Of a stretch of DNA of 48,095 bases, positions 9,050 to 16,850 are shown one piece after another (within the stretch, counting starts at the first letter, position 1; each line of letters opens with the position of its first letter). The notes beneath the pieces were generated by a model. That model had not been told where the DNA came from and made no database searches. It saw only the letters and a program-made list of their open reading frames with translations. The position numbers and the translations under genes are program-made. Where the stretch lies: NCBI GenBank assembly GCA_028355015.1, contig JAOMRN010000008.1, positions 1-48,095 on the forward strand. The letters run 5' to 3'. The stretch comes from MGIIb-O2 sp002494975. Lineage in GTDB: Archaea; Thermoplasmatota; Poseidoniia; Poseidoniales; Thalassarchaeaceae.

Positions 9050-9658
9050 TCATCGAGCAGAGGAAGCGATTCTTTCAACTTCTTCTCTCTTACCAACTGC
9101 AAAGGAGCCTACGTCTCCACTCGCAGCCTTAGAAAGTTCAGAAACTATACCTTGAGTGAGAGTTTTCTTACTCTTAGCTGTAGCAGAGGCACAACCCTTG
9201 CCGAGATTTCTCAGAGCCATATCTAATCGACGACTTGGCGATGAATCTACAGCCTTAGGAGCGCTAACTGCACCCATTTTTATTCTAGTTGTTTCTTCAC
9301 AAGGAGCAGATTCAATTATTGCATTAATGAATACTTGGAGGGGGTTATCTTCACTACGCTGTGAAATGACATCTAATGCATCCTCGAAAGCCTTAGCACA
9401 GTGTTGTTTCTTACCTGAAAATTGTCCGGATCTCATTAGATTATTGATAAATCTCTCAATAACTGATAACTTCGCTTTACCAAACCAAGAGTTAGCATGC
9501 CTACCGCCGCTGTGAGGTGTTCCAATAGTTGTCAAATTAATGTATGGTGCTAGACCAGGGTCGGAACAGGTTACATCTGTTGCATCCCATTTCCCAAAAA
9601 CCATTGTACCTATTCCAGCAATAGGAGCATCTTGTGTAGATTGAATTTCTTCTGACAT
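9050..9658 (-). CDS. rps7: Small ribosomal subunit protein uS7
   Basis: This 202-aa protein binds the 3' major domain of 16S rRNA and organises the head of the small subunit. The archaeal/eukaryotic form is recognisable from NLTTIGTPHSGGRHANSWFG, from the central VIERFINNLMRSG and NPLQVFINAI, and from the basic tail. The start is supported by AAGGTG six bases before the ATG. It lies 9 bp after the S12 stop, so the two genes are surely cotranscribed. Confidence 0.97.
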   Translation of the reverse strand: MSEEIQSTQDAPIAGIGTMVFGKWDATDVTCSDPGLAPYINLTTIGTPHSGGRHANSWFGKAKLSVIERFINNLMRSGQFSGKKQHCAKAFEDALDVISQRSEDNPLQVFINAIIESAPCEETTRIKMGAVSAPKAVDSSPSRRLDMALRNLGKGCASATAKSKKTLTQGIVSELSKAASGDVGSFAVGKREEVERIASSAR

Positions 9659-9667
9659 AAAAACACC

Positions 9668-10108
9668 TTATCTAATTGGTTTCTCTTTACGGCCACGGAC
9701 CATCTCGTCTAAAGATACGCCGTTAACCTTGATTACCTTGTAACGAACACCGGGAAGATCTCCCATGGACTGACCACGAGGACCACCAATACCTTCTACA
9801 AGTACTTCATCGTGCTCATCAATAAATGATATAGCACCGTCTCCTGGAGCAAACGCAGTAAGTTTGTTACCAGTTCTAATTAAAGAAATCTTAACCGCCT
9901 TACGAATACCTGAATTGGGCTGTTTTGCTTCGAAACCAACCTTTTCGATAACTATCCCCTTAGCTTGTGATGAACCTTTTAGAGGGTCGTGCTTCAAAAC
10001 TCCGCCTTGGCGGCGCTTAATCTCACGGTCACGGAATCTCTTCTCCTTCCAGCGATATTTACGACGGTCACTTTTCATCTTCGATCCGGAGAAAAGTCCT
10101 CTACCCAA
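9668..10108 (-). CDS. rps12: Small ribosomal subunit protein uS12
   Basis: uS12 forms part of the decoding centre. The universal segments KQPNSGIRKAVK, PGDGAISFIDEHDEV and the C-terminal VNGVSLDEMVRGRKEKP are intact. An in-frame GTG exists at 10117, but it lies inside the AGGTG ribosome binding site. The TTG at 10106-10108 is six bases downstream of that site and gives MGRGLFSGSK, the usual archaeal N-terminal length (146 aa). The EF-2 leader has the same site geometry, which also supports the TTG. This is the first gene of the S12-S7(-EF-2) cluster. Confidence 0.95.
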   Translation of the reverse strand: MGRGLFSGSKMKSDRRKYRWKEKRFRDREIKRRQGGVLKHDPLKGSSQAKGIVIEKVGFEAKQPNSGIRKAVKISLIRTGNKLTAFAPGDGAISFIDEHDEVLVEGIGGPRGQSMGDLPGVRYKVIKVNGVSLDEMVRGRKEKPIR

Positions 10109-10134
10109 GTAATACACCTCTTAATGACAGGCCG

Positions 10135-10157
10135 CCGACCTACCTTTGGTATAAGAG
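10135..10157 (-). promoter_or_regulatory. Promoter of the S12-S7 operon
   Basis: On the minus strand, CTCTTATACC (TATA-like, about 10148-10157) is followed directly by ACCAAAGGTAGGTCGG (10150 down to 10135), nearly the same as in the EF-2 promoter. A start site near 10125 would leave a short leader carrying AGAGGTG. Confidence 0.5.
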
Positions 10158-10246
10158 CATGACGGGGAGGCAGTAGGTAGAAGTTTGACACTAATACTCA
10201 ATTTCTATCGCTAACATTGAAATCGAAACGGCATTGGGTTGTTAAT

Positions 10247-11518
10247 ATGGCGTTCCGAGATTTACTTGTTGATGTAGAAAAAATAGACACTGAAACCAGC
10301 GTAATACATGGAATAATGAATGGTTCGAAAGAAAAAAACCATAGACCCTTAGTCTTCTCTAATTTGAAAGAAGCACCTAATCATTCAGCCGCACTTAATG
10401 TATTGACTAGGAAAAGAATATGTGAAACATTTAATGTTAGTCCGGGAGAACTTATTGACATTTTAGCTTGGGCCATGAATAATCCTTGTGAGCCAGAGAT
10501 TATTGATTCAGGTTCTGCTCCAGTAATGGAGAATACAATGGAAAAAGTAAATCTAGAAAAAATACCAATACCTTGGCACTACCCTGAAGATAGGGGAAGA
10601 TATCAATCAGCATCCGTGATTATAGCCCAATATAATGGAATAAGAAATATGTCTTTCCATAGGCAATTCTTGAGAGATGGAAATCATACTGTTTCAAGAT
10701 TTGTCCCCAGACATCTCAGAACTATGACAGATCTTGCGACTAGCGACGGTAAGAATGTAGATATCGCAGTTGTAAATGGCGCTGACGCTGTCGTTTTGTT
10801 AGCAGCAGCAATGTCATTCACAGTAAATCTAGATGAATTGACTGTTGCAGCAGCACTCCACCAGAAATTACATGGGAAACCACTAAAGCTAGTGGAACTT
10901 TCTAATGGCATTCAAGTCCCTGCTAATGCAGAATACGCCATGGAAGCTGAAATTACTCTAGAAAGAGATGATGAAGGGCCGTATGTCGACATAACTGGGA
11001 CTGTTGATGACGTTAGACAAGAAAATGTCATACGATATAATGCCATACACCACAGGGATAATCCGGTTTTCCATGCACTCATTCCAGGAGAAGTAGAACA
11101 TAGAACACTAATGGGTATGCCCAGAGCTCCAACTATCAAAAATGCAGTTTCAGAAGTTGTCCCTTGTAGTGACGTATACTTGACAGATGGAGGATGCGGT
11201 TGGCTATCATCTGTTGTGCAAATAATTCCTCAAAAGGAGGGTGATGGGAAAAAAGCAATTCATGCAGCATTAGAAGGGCACCCCTCTATGAAACAAGTGA
11301 TAGTTGTTGACGAAGACATAGACACATCAGATCCTGTGAGAGTTGAATGGGCGTTGATGACAAGATGGCAACCAGATAAAGATACGATAATATTATCCGG
11401 TCAGAAAGGCTCAAGTTTAGATCCAAGTAGATCTGACGATGGACTAACTAGTAAAATAGGAATGGATGCTAGTTTACCCCCAGGGATTGATAAGTCACCT
11501 TATGAATCAGTACTTTAG
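10247..11518 (+). CDS. UbiD-family decarboxylase, candidate trans-anhydromevalonate-5-phosphate decarboxylase
   Basis: The 423-aa protein has the prenylated-FMN decarboxylase fold of UbiD. It shows MAFRDLL at the start, the central segment NMSFHRQFLRDG, the glutamate-rich PANAEYAMEAE loop, and the C-terminal VVDEDIDTSDPVRVEWA. ATG 10247 is chosen over an upstream in-frame TTG (10217) because it gives the usual family N-terminus. Archaea without a classical mevalonate route use a UbiD homologue to decarboxylate trans-anhydromevalonate 5-phosphate to isopentenyl phosphate. That would feed IPK and the IDI-GGPPS fusion at the left end. The specific role is inference, and UbiD family membership is clear. 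The next gene follows 10 bp later. Confidence 0.85.
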   Translation: MAFRDLLVDVEKIDTETSVIHGIMNGSKEKNHRPLVFSNLKEAPNHSAALNVLTRKRICETFNVSPGELIDILAWAMNNPCEPEIIDSGSAPVMENTMEKVNLEKIPIPWHYPEDRGRYQSASVIIAQYNGIRNMSFHRQFLRDGNHTVSRFVPRHLRTMTDLATSDGKNVDIAVVNGADAVVLLAAAMSFTVNLDELTVAAALHQKLHGKPLKLVELSNGIQVPANAEYAMEAEITLERDDEGPYVDITGTVDDVRQENVIRYNAIHHRDNPVFHALIPGEVEHRTLMGMPRAPTIKNAVSEVVPCSDVYLTDGGCGWLSSVVQIIPQKEGDGKKAIHAALEGHPSMKQVIVVDEDIDTSDPVRVEWALMTRWQPDKDTIILSGQKGSSLDPSRSDDGLTSKIGMDASLPPGIDKSPYESVL

Positions 11519-11528
11519 AGGCTGTAAT

Positions 11529-12512
11529 ATGGCTAATAGCGACATTAGAGAAAAGTTGCAGCATCCAAGAAGAAGTCTTGGCAATAGACACAGGAGTCAA
11601 GCAGAAAAATTTCTAAAAATCTCAAATGAAGATGCTAATCTAAGTTGGGCTGAACAAAGTGCTCAACAAGCAGTCCTATATGACTTTACTAATCCAGATA
11701 ATTGGGTCACTCTAACCAAAATTAAAATTTTGAGAAATGATAAAATCGGGATAAGAGCAGTTTTAGAAGAGTTATTTACAATATTAGGTAGAGATCCAGA
11801 ATTACTCAACCAATTAAAGAATATAGATTTGACACATAATGGAATGGATTTACTTAGTGCAGGGCTGAATATTGACCCATTAGATCCAGATAAATGGGCA
11901 AAAGATGTATTAGATAATAAAGAAAAAATAAAGATTTTCTCGGAAAGAGTAGAATCATTAGATTTGAGAGATGTTAGAGCGAATGTTCTATTTTCTAGGA
12001 GAATAGAGAGATTAAGAGATAATGGAGATGAAAATTTATTTATTCACTTGTCGAGAATTATCTTAGCACAAAGACCATCCAATCATGAAACCTGGAATGA
12101 GTTAGGGAAATTACATGAAAGAAGAGGGGAATACGATGATGCTTGGTTTTGCTATGACCAAGCACAAACATATTTTCCCACATTACCAGTTAGAGATCGA
12201 TATAAACTAAGGATGGAAGCGAAAATGGATGGTGGCGACATTATCCCTTGGAAAGAACCTATTGTCAAGAACAGAGTTGATTTCCTGAAGAAAATGGAAA
12301 ACATGGCAACACCTAGGAACTATATGGAAAATCTCGATGAACTAAAAACAAAGGGAACAAACATAGACATATATCAAAGAATAAGCGACTTAAGAGCCCA
12401 AAACAACCTTTCAGGAGCATTTTTTCTATCTAGGCAATTAGCAGCTGAGGGAGATGAAAGAGGAATAAAATTAGTTAAGGAAATCATGGAGGAAATGTCC
12501 GATGAGATCTGA
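11529..12512 (+). CDS. Helical-repeat (TPR-like) protein of unknown function
   Basis: The 327-aa protein is mostly helical. One recognisable tetratricopeptide unit is NHETWNELGKLHERRGEYDDAWFCYDQAQ, preceded by weaker repeats. ATG 11529 (MANSDIREKL) is taken because it starts just after the UbiD stop; an upstream in-frame start would overlap the UbiD gene. No signal peptide or membrane helix is seen, so it should be cytoplasmic. Its end overlaps the Nudix gene by 11 bp, so UbiD, this gene and the Nudix gene look like one operon. TPR proteins act as scaffolds, and the partner is unknown. Confidence 0.75.
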   Translation: MANSDIREKLQHPRRSLGNRHRSQAEKFLKISNEDANLSWAEQSAQQAVLYDFTNPDNWVTLTKIKILRNDKIGIRAVLEELFTILGRDPELLNQLKNIDLTHNGMDLLSAGLNIDPLDPDKWAKDVLDNKEKIKIFSERVESLDLRDVRANVLFSRRIERLRDNGDENLFIHLSRIILAQRPSNHETWNELGKLHERRGEYDDAWFCYDQAQTYFPTLPVRDRYKLRMEAKMDGGDIIPWKEPIVKNRVDFLKKMENMATPRNYMENLDELKTKGTNIDIYQRISDLRAQNNLSGAFFLSRQLAAEGDERGIKLVKEIMEEMSDEI

Positions 12513-12906
12513 TAAGCCATGGGTTGTAGTTTGGGCGATACCAAAAAATCCGATTGATATACCATGCTGGATCATGGTGAAACATGGAGTAAGAGGATGG
12601 GAATTACCTGGTGGCGAATTACTTGAATCTGAAAGCAATGACATTGCAGCTTTGAGAGAATTATTTGAAGAAACAGGATGTTTGGGTGTTGCTGTTGCAG
12701 AAGATGACTCAATTATTGAAGGAGGAGTTGTAGTATTAGTAGAGTTGGATATGGAACCTGATGAATTGGGTTGGATGTCGGAAGATGAGAAAATTGAAGA
12801 AGTCGGTTGGTGTATAGAAATTCCAGACGAACTATTTTGGGGCACTGAAGAGATTAAGAAACTACTCAATCATGATTGGAGTACTTCTAAAACATTAAGA
12901 TCTTGA
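12502..12906 (+). CDS. Nudix hydrolase
   Basis: This small 134-aa enzyme has a complete Nudix box: G38, E44, and RELFEETG (52-59), matching the Gx5Ex7REUxEExGU pattern. It would hydrolyse a nucleoside diphosphate linked to another moiety, and the substrate cannot be told. GGAGG at 12488-12492 inside the preceding gene, nine bases before the ATG, supports the start and translational coupling. The 3' end overlaps the convergent helical-repeat gene by 37 bp, so both coding sequences share their last residues on opposite strands. Confidence 0.88.
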   Translation: MRSDKPWVVVWAIPKNPIDIPCWIMVKHGVRGWELPGGELLESESNDIAALRELFEETGCLGVAVAEDDSIIEGGVVVLVELDMEPDELGWMSEDEKIEEVGWCIEIPDELFWGTEEIKKLLNHDWSTSKTLRS

Positions 12907-13700
12907 ATCTCGTCGATTCTTTTCAGCAAAATTTTCTTCCATTTATTTAAGCCAAGAATATTTGAAGAGTCAATTATTAAACCAATATCATTTCTTTTTT
13001 CTCCGGAGAGATCCCTACATAAAACAGGAAATAATTCGTCAACGATTAATTCAACATCTTTAGGATTAGATGGTATCCAAATCATTTCTCCGTTTTCTCT
13101 TGGAGCAGCATTTTCTAGTCTATTATCCATGTCAGGAGCAGAATCTGAAACTTCTTCTAGCGCTAAATCAAGCCATTCAAGGGATGCCACTAGACATTCA
13201 GAAGACATCTGATTATTCATGAAACTCTTTCTTGCGGACCAAAAATGCCTCATCGCTGGATCTAAATCATTTAGTGTAATATAAATTCGTGCAGCCTCTA
13301 ATCGAGATAGACCAATGATATCGTCTGGATGGCCATAATCCTTACTTATATCGGCGTGTATAATGAGAGACATTATTGATTCTCCTATATTTCTATGCCA
13401 GTTTGCTAAGTTTAGTAAAGCAAGTCCATGTAATGCAGAGCCAGGACATATAGCATTCAGACGATCAACGCACCATCTTAGTTCATCACCTACTAATTCT
13501 GAATCTGTAATTCCGAGTAATGCACGATCCATGCGAATACGAGCTTCGATCAAATGATCTCTCTCATCTATAGACCGTGAACGATTCAACAGATTTTCTG
13601 AAAATTCAGAAATATTTTCAATATCTCCTTGAGAAATTTTCTTTTGCAATATCATCATATCAATTTGCAATGTAGTGGTATCTTCTAACGAATCAACCAT
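12870..13700 (-). CDS. Helical-repeat protein at the end of the exosome/proteasome cluster, function unknown
   Basis: The 276-aa soluble protein is predicted to be almost all alpha-helical, with repeat-like segments such as LHGLALLNLANWHRNIGESIMSL and LNDLDPAMRHFWSARKSF that resemble TPR helices. GAGGTG lies five bases before the ATG and overlaps the region just after the prefoldin stop, so it is the last gene of that operon. No enzyme motif is seen. Its position suggests a role with protein folding or RNA turnover, but that is only guilt by association. It shares its final 37 bp with the convergent Nudix gene. Confidence 0.75.
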   Translation of the reverse strand: MVDSLEDTTTLQIDMMILQKKISQGDIENISEFSENLLNRSRSIDERDHLIEARIRMDRALLGITDSELVGDELRWCVDRLNAICPGSALHGLALLNLANWHRNIGESIMSLIIHADISKDYGHPDDIIGLSRLEAARIYITLNDLDPAMRHFWSARKSFMNNQMSSECLVASLEWLDLALEEVSDSAPDMDNRLENAAPRENGEMIWIPSNPKDVELIVDELFPVLCRDLSGEKRNDIGLIIDSSNILGLNKWKKILLKRIDEIQDLNVLEVLQS

Positions 13701-13711
13701 AGAAACACCTC

Positions 13712-14026
13712 TTATTTCTCTACCGAATCAATTACTTTTTCATATTGAGTGCGGAGTTCTGTTTCTCGCTCAATCATTCTCTGAAGATGAGTCTCGAAAG
13801 TCACTTTAGAATCGGATAATTCTTTCATCAATTTATCTCTATCATCAACTTCTAACAATAAATTACCTACTGCTCGAAAAACCGGCCTCTTAGAATCTTG
13901 GGTAGAAAGAGACTCTAATGTCAATGATATCTCATTGACCTGAGTAGATACTGTCTGTATTTGGTTCCTTACTAACTGCAATTCTTGCACTAATGCTTGG
14001 AAATCTGGAGAATCTAAATCACTCAT
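13712..14026 (-). CDS. pfdB: Prefoldin beta subunit
   Basis: The 104-aa protein has two coiled-coil arms (about 5-48 and 65-103) around a short beta hairpin, RPVFRAVGNLLLEVD, the diagnostic centre of prefoldin beta subunits. Prefoldin is a hexamer that hands unfolded proteins to the thermosome. The start codon directly follows the Pcc1 stop (TGA then ATG), indicating translational coupling. Prefoldin beta beside Pcc1 and eL43 is the classic archaeal arrangement. The alpha subunit is not in this window. Confidence 0.85.
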   Translation of the reverse strand: MSDLDSPDFQALVQELQLVRNQIQTVSTQVNEISLTLESLSTQDSKRPVFRAVGNLLLEVDDRDKLMKELSDSKVTFETHLQRMIERETELRTQYEKVIDSVEK

Positions 14027-14254
14027 TCAATCGCCTCTTGTTGCACTAAGGGCATACTCTGATGCTATCAACCCACGCATCAAACTATTCCATCTAGCCC
14101 TTAAATCAATGATACTATCCGCTTTCTCAGTAATTATTATACTATCATCATTACAAACAAATTGACATTCAGTAACTAAACTTGCAGATAATGCTCGCGC
14201 GTCTGAATGCGTGAAAGAAAGTTCAAAATGAGCAACTTCACTCTTCTTCGTCAT
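14027..14254 (-). CDS. pcc1: KEOPS complex subunit Pcc1
   Basis: Pcc1 is the small dimerisation subunit of KEOPS, which makes the t6A modification of ANN-decoding tRNAs. The 75-aa protein shows the family pattern: strands around FELSFTHSDARALSASL, and the final helix motif ADSIIDLRARWNSLMRGL. ATG 14254 is preferred over ATG 14284: it has GAGG about eight bases upstream and overlaps eL43 by only 17 bp. Kae1/Bud32 and Cgi121 are not in the window. Confidence 0.8.
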   Translation of the reverse strand: MTKKSEVAHFELSFTHSDARALSASLVTECQFVCNDDSIIITEKADSIIDLRARWNSLMRGLIASEYALSATRGD

Positions 14255-14600
14255 TAGAAGATTCCTCGGCAAGTTTACGCTCATAATCTAGAGCTGCTTG
14301 TTGAGCAATAACGGTCATATCAGTAGCCGTAGCTCCTTCCATGCCTCTACGTATAACTCTATTATTCGAGTCTGAAGCTCTTGTGAATGGTTCCCAAACG
14401 CCCCCTGTGAATTTATGTGAACATTTTTTACATTCCCAGATTCCCGCTACCTGACGGCTTACTTTGGGGTAATGGCACTCAGGACAAGTGTAATTTCTAG
14501 ACTTCTTAGCAATTGCAGAACCAGCTCTTCTTCGAACGCTTACACCATACCTAGCTCCGAATCTTGCAGTTGCTCCGGATTTTTGTGTTCTCTTTGCCAT
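14238..14600 (-). CDS. rpl37ae: Large ribosomal subunit protein eL43 (L37Ae)
   Basis: This zinc-ribbon ribosomal protein has CPEC and CKKC separated by about 15 residues, plus the basic N-terminus MAKRTQKSGATARFGARYG. ATG 14600 is chosen over 14615: GGAGG made by the first ATG-GAG-G sits eight bases upstream and is the ribosome binding site. At 120 aa it is longer than usual for the family (about 80-95) because of an extra C-terminal stretch ending in SSNDEEE. That acidic tail is unusual for an rRNA-binding protein. It starts 1 bp after the Rrp42 gene. Confidence 0.93.
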   Translation of the reverse strand: MAKRTQKSGATARFGARYGVSVRRRAGSAIAKKSRNYTCPECHYPKVSRQVAGIWECKKCSHKFTGGVWEPFTRASDSNNRVIRRGMEGATATDMTVIAQQAALDYERKLAEESSNDEEE

Positions 14601-14601
14601 T

Positions 14602-15393
14602 TCAATTTCCTCCATCTAATGCGTGAACCATTTTTCTGAGTTCGTCACCCTTTTTACGAGCCTCTTCCATGAGTTCTTTGAATTCAGCGGCCGTGAAGGC
14701 TCCCTTAAGACCCTTCTGTAATGAGTGGACATGATTGTCGTCACCTAGAGTAATGTGAATCCTTTCGTCGCCACCTAATTCTTCTCTACCACTAGCATCG
14801 AAGATGAAACGTCCACCTACTCTTTGGTAAGAACACATGATTGGTGTCTTAGAGACTACAAGTGGTCTATCTTCTCCAACCTCAAATTTTTCTTGAGGGA
14901 TTGTAGCATTACGTAGCGCTGCAATACCAGCTAGAGCGAACGCATCGAACAAATTACCATCATCTGAGACTGCGAATAGATCGAGAATTACTTGCCATGC
15001 TTTCTCCCCAGGTATTATGCATAAATCAGAAGTATCGATACATCCAGATTCCCTAATACCTCTATCTACTACTCGACTTAGTTCGATAGATTCAGCACTT
15101 GGTGGGCCTGCTTCATGTTGCCTACCTGCAACTGGTCTAACTTCAGCCATACACATTAGGCCACCTTCGTTTGGCCTATCTGAGTAAGGTGTCATAGTCT
15201 GGAATTTTACACCAGCGAAAACAATTGTGTCACCCATTCTAACTCTGGCTGAACCTTCAGCATTCCCTAGAACATTGACTTCGAGTTCTACATCTCTACC
15301 TTGGTATTGAGTTCGACCGTCTAAACGCTGGCCATTATCTGCCAACTCCTTAAGATGACTACGCAATAATTGTGGTACAAGAGGGATGCTCAT
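14602..15393 (-). CDS. rrp42: Exosome complex component Rrp42
   Basis: Rrp42 is the non-catalytic RNase PH-like subunit that alternates with Rrp41 in the hexameric ring of the archaeal exosome. The 263-aa protein shows RLDGRTQYQGR, ARVRMGDTIVFAGVK, and the PH-domain core SSxx-like segment around VDRGIRESGCIDTSDLCI. GGAGGT seven bases before the ATG supports the start. It overlaps Rrp41 by 4 bp (ATGA). Confidence 0.96.
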   Translation of the reverse strand: MSIPLVPQLLRSHLKELADNGQRLDGRTQYQGRDVELEVNVLGNAEGSARVRMGDTIVFAGVKFQTMTPYSDRPNEGGLMCMAEVRPVAGRQHEAGPPSAESIELSRVVDRGIRESGCIDTSDLCIIPGEKAWQVILDLFAVSDDGNLFDAFALAGIAALRNATIPQEKFEVGEDRPLVVSKTPIMCSYQRVGGRFIFDASGREELGGDERIHITLGDDNHVHSLQKGLKGAFTAAEFKELMEEARKKGDELRKMVHALDGGN

Positions 15394-16109
15394 TGAGGAT
15401 ACCTCCCTGTTTTCAATGCTTCAACACAATATTCATGAATCACCATTGCAGCATTCATATTGTAATCCCAAGCTTCTTGGAATTCATCTGGAGACAAATC
15501 CCCATCCATTTGCAGGAACACTAGTTCACCAGAGTTAGGTAGAACTCCCATAGGAAGATCTGCCTCGCCATAATTGTCTTCTGATTTATTCAAGTCACAA
15601 ACAACTACATCGTTTATTTTCCCTGATGCTACTGAAATTACTAAATCAGTCATCGGAATACCAGCATCGGCCAGAGCGATTGAGGCCGCTGTGAGGCCAA
15701 CACATCTAGTACCTGCTTCTGCGCAAATAATTTCAATTTCTACTCTAATTTTGGAACGAGGATAAAGTTCTAGCATTACCACACTCTCTAATGCCTCCGC
15801 CGTAACTTTACTGATTTCTCTACTTCTTCGGTTAAAACCAGGCCTTATCCTGTCTGATGTTGAGAATGGTGCCATGTTGTAACGAACATCAAGAACTGCT
15901 CTATCTTGCCTCTGTATTTTTCTTGGATGTGCTTCCATAGGACCGTAAATAGCTGCTATTACGTCATTACTCCCCCATTTCATACGGCATGAACCGTCTG
16001 CAACAGGTACGACTCCTAATTCAATTGAAATCGGTCTCACATCGCCTGCTTTTCTACCATCGTTACGGATGCCATTGGCATCAATCATTTGTACATCTCC
16101 ATATCCCAT
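15390..16109 (-). CDS. rrp41: Exosome complex exonuclease Rrp41
   Basis: Rrp41 carries the phosphorolytic 3'-5' RNase active site of the archaeal exosome. The 239-aa protein has the RNase PH core: IRNDGRKAGDVRPISIELGV, arginines of FNRRSREISKVTAEALE for RNA and phosphate binding, and acidic residues in NKSEDNYGEADLPMG. A full-strength GGAGGTG lies seven bases before ATG 16109, inside the end of rrp4, so this start is firm. It overlaps the rrp4 stop by one base. Confidence 0.96.
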   Translation of the reverse strand: MGYGDVQMIDANGIRNDGRKAGDVRPISIELGVVPVADGSCRMKWGSNDVIAAIYGPMEAHPRKIQRQDRAVLDVRYNMAPFSTSDRIRPGFNRRSREISKVTAEALESVVMLELYPRSKIRVEIEIICAEAGTRCVGLTAASIALADAGIPMTDLVISVASGKINDVVVCDLNKSEDNYGEADLPMGVLPNSGELVFLQMDGDLSPDEFQEAWDYNMNAAMVIHEYCVEALKTGRYPQ

Positions 16110-16819
16110 TATGCTACACCTCCAGGTGTTGCTGCTTTTGCTTCAGCAGTCATTGAACGGAGGCGGTTTCTAACTTCGAGAGTTCCCTCGAAATCTCCAT
16201 CAATCCAGATTCTGCCATTTTCTCCAGCAATAACTCTGCATTCAGATTCCTCCTTTAGTTGTCTAAGAGCTTTTCCTTGTTTACCAATCAACCTACCTAA
16301 TAAGTGAGGATCTATGATTTCAACTGCTCCTGAGCGAATTTTACGTAGACCCATACCTTTCATGGTAACTACGCTAGAATGTGTTTCTTCTACTTCTTGG
16401 ACTCTACACAAAATAGCCTCACCGATATCGATTACGCTCCTTGTGCCTCCAAAATCAGTCTTGGAAGGACCAAGACTCATGGGTAATATTGCGTTGAATG
16501 GAGCACCTATATCTACAAACCAGATATTATTTGTGCAGCCTTCTACAAATCCAATTACCAAATCACCAGGTCTTGGCATGTATGCAGTTCTACGCGGTTC
16601 AACAGAAATTACTTTTCCGTTGACATTTGTTCTTCCGTTTTTTGTTGCTCGAATACGACCACCTATGGCTATCACGCCATGGCCTACTTCGTAGCCCTCT
16701 GAATCTCCAAGATCTTCACCTGGAGCAACGAGTAGAGGAACTCGTTGTGAGTCGTGCGGCCCGGCCGCGTCCTTCTTTTCAGTCATGTTATCGAGCCGCG
16801 CGACCAACCATCCCTTCAT
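16109..16819 (-). CDS. rrp4: Exosome complex RNA-binding component Rrp4
   Basis: Rrp4 caps the exosome ring and feeds RNA into it. An N-terminal beta domain with VAPGEDLG is followed by an S1 domain (about 65-150) and a KH domain with the GRLIGKQGKALRQL signature. No ribosome binding site precedes either ATG 16819 or ATG 16786. GTATACC at about 16843-16849 is 27 nt upstream of ATG 16819, which would suit a leaderless transcript from an internal promoter. Starting at 16786 would remove eleven residues. Confidence 0.95.
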   Translation of the reverse strand: MKGWLVARLDNMTEKKDAAGPHDSQRVPLLVAPGEDLGDSEGYEVGHGVIAIGGRIRATKNGRTNVNGKVISVEPRRTAYMPRPGDLVIGFVEGCTNNIWFVDIGAPFNAILPMSLGPSKTDFGGTRSVIDIGEAILCRVQEVEETHSSVVTMKGMGLRKIRSGAVEIIDPHLLGRLIGKQGKALRQLKEESECRVIAGENGRIWIDGDFEGTLEVRNRLRSMTAEAKAATPGGVA

Positions 16820-16850
16820 AACCGTTGATGTGAACCCCTACGGGGTATAC

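Noticed and set aside
11466..11528. Earlier start for the helical-repeat protein, overlapping the UbiD gene by about 50 bp
   Set aside because: The added residues are not family-like, and an ATG at 11529 follows the UbiD stop by 10 bp.
16834..16846. ACCCC-TAC-GGGGT hairpin between sbds and rrp4 as a terminator
   Set aside because: Only 5 bp with a 3-nt loop and no T-run after it. It overlaps the likely TATA element for rrp4.
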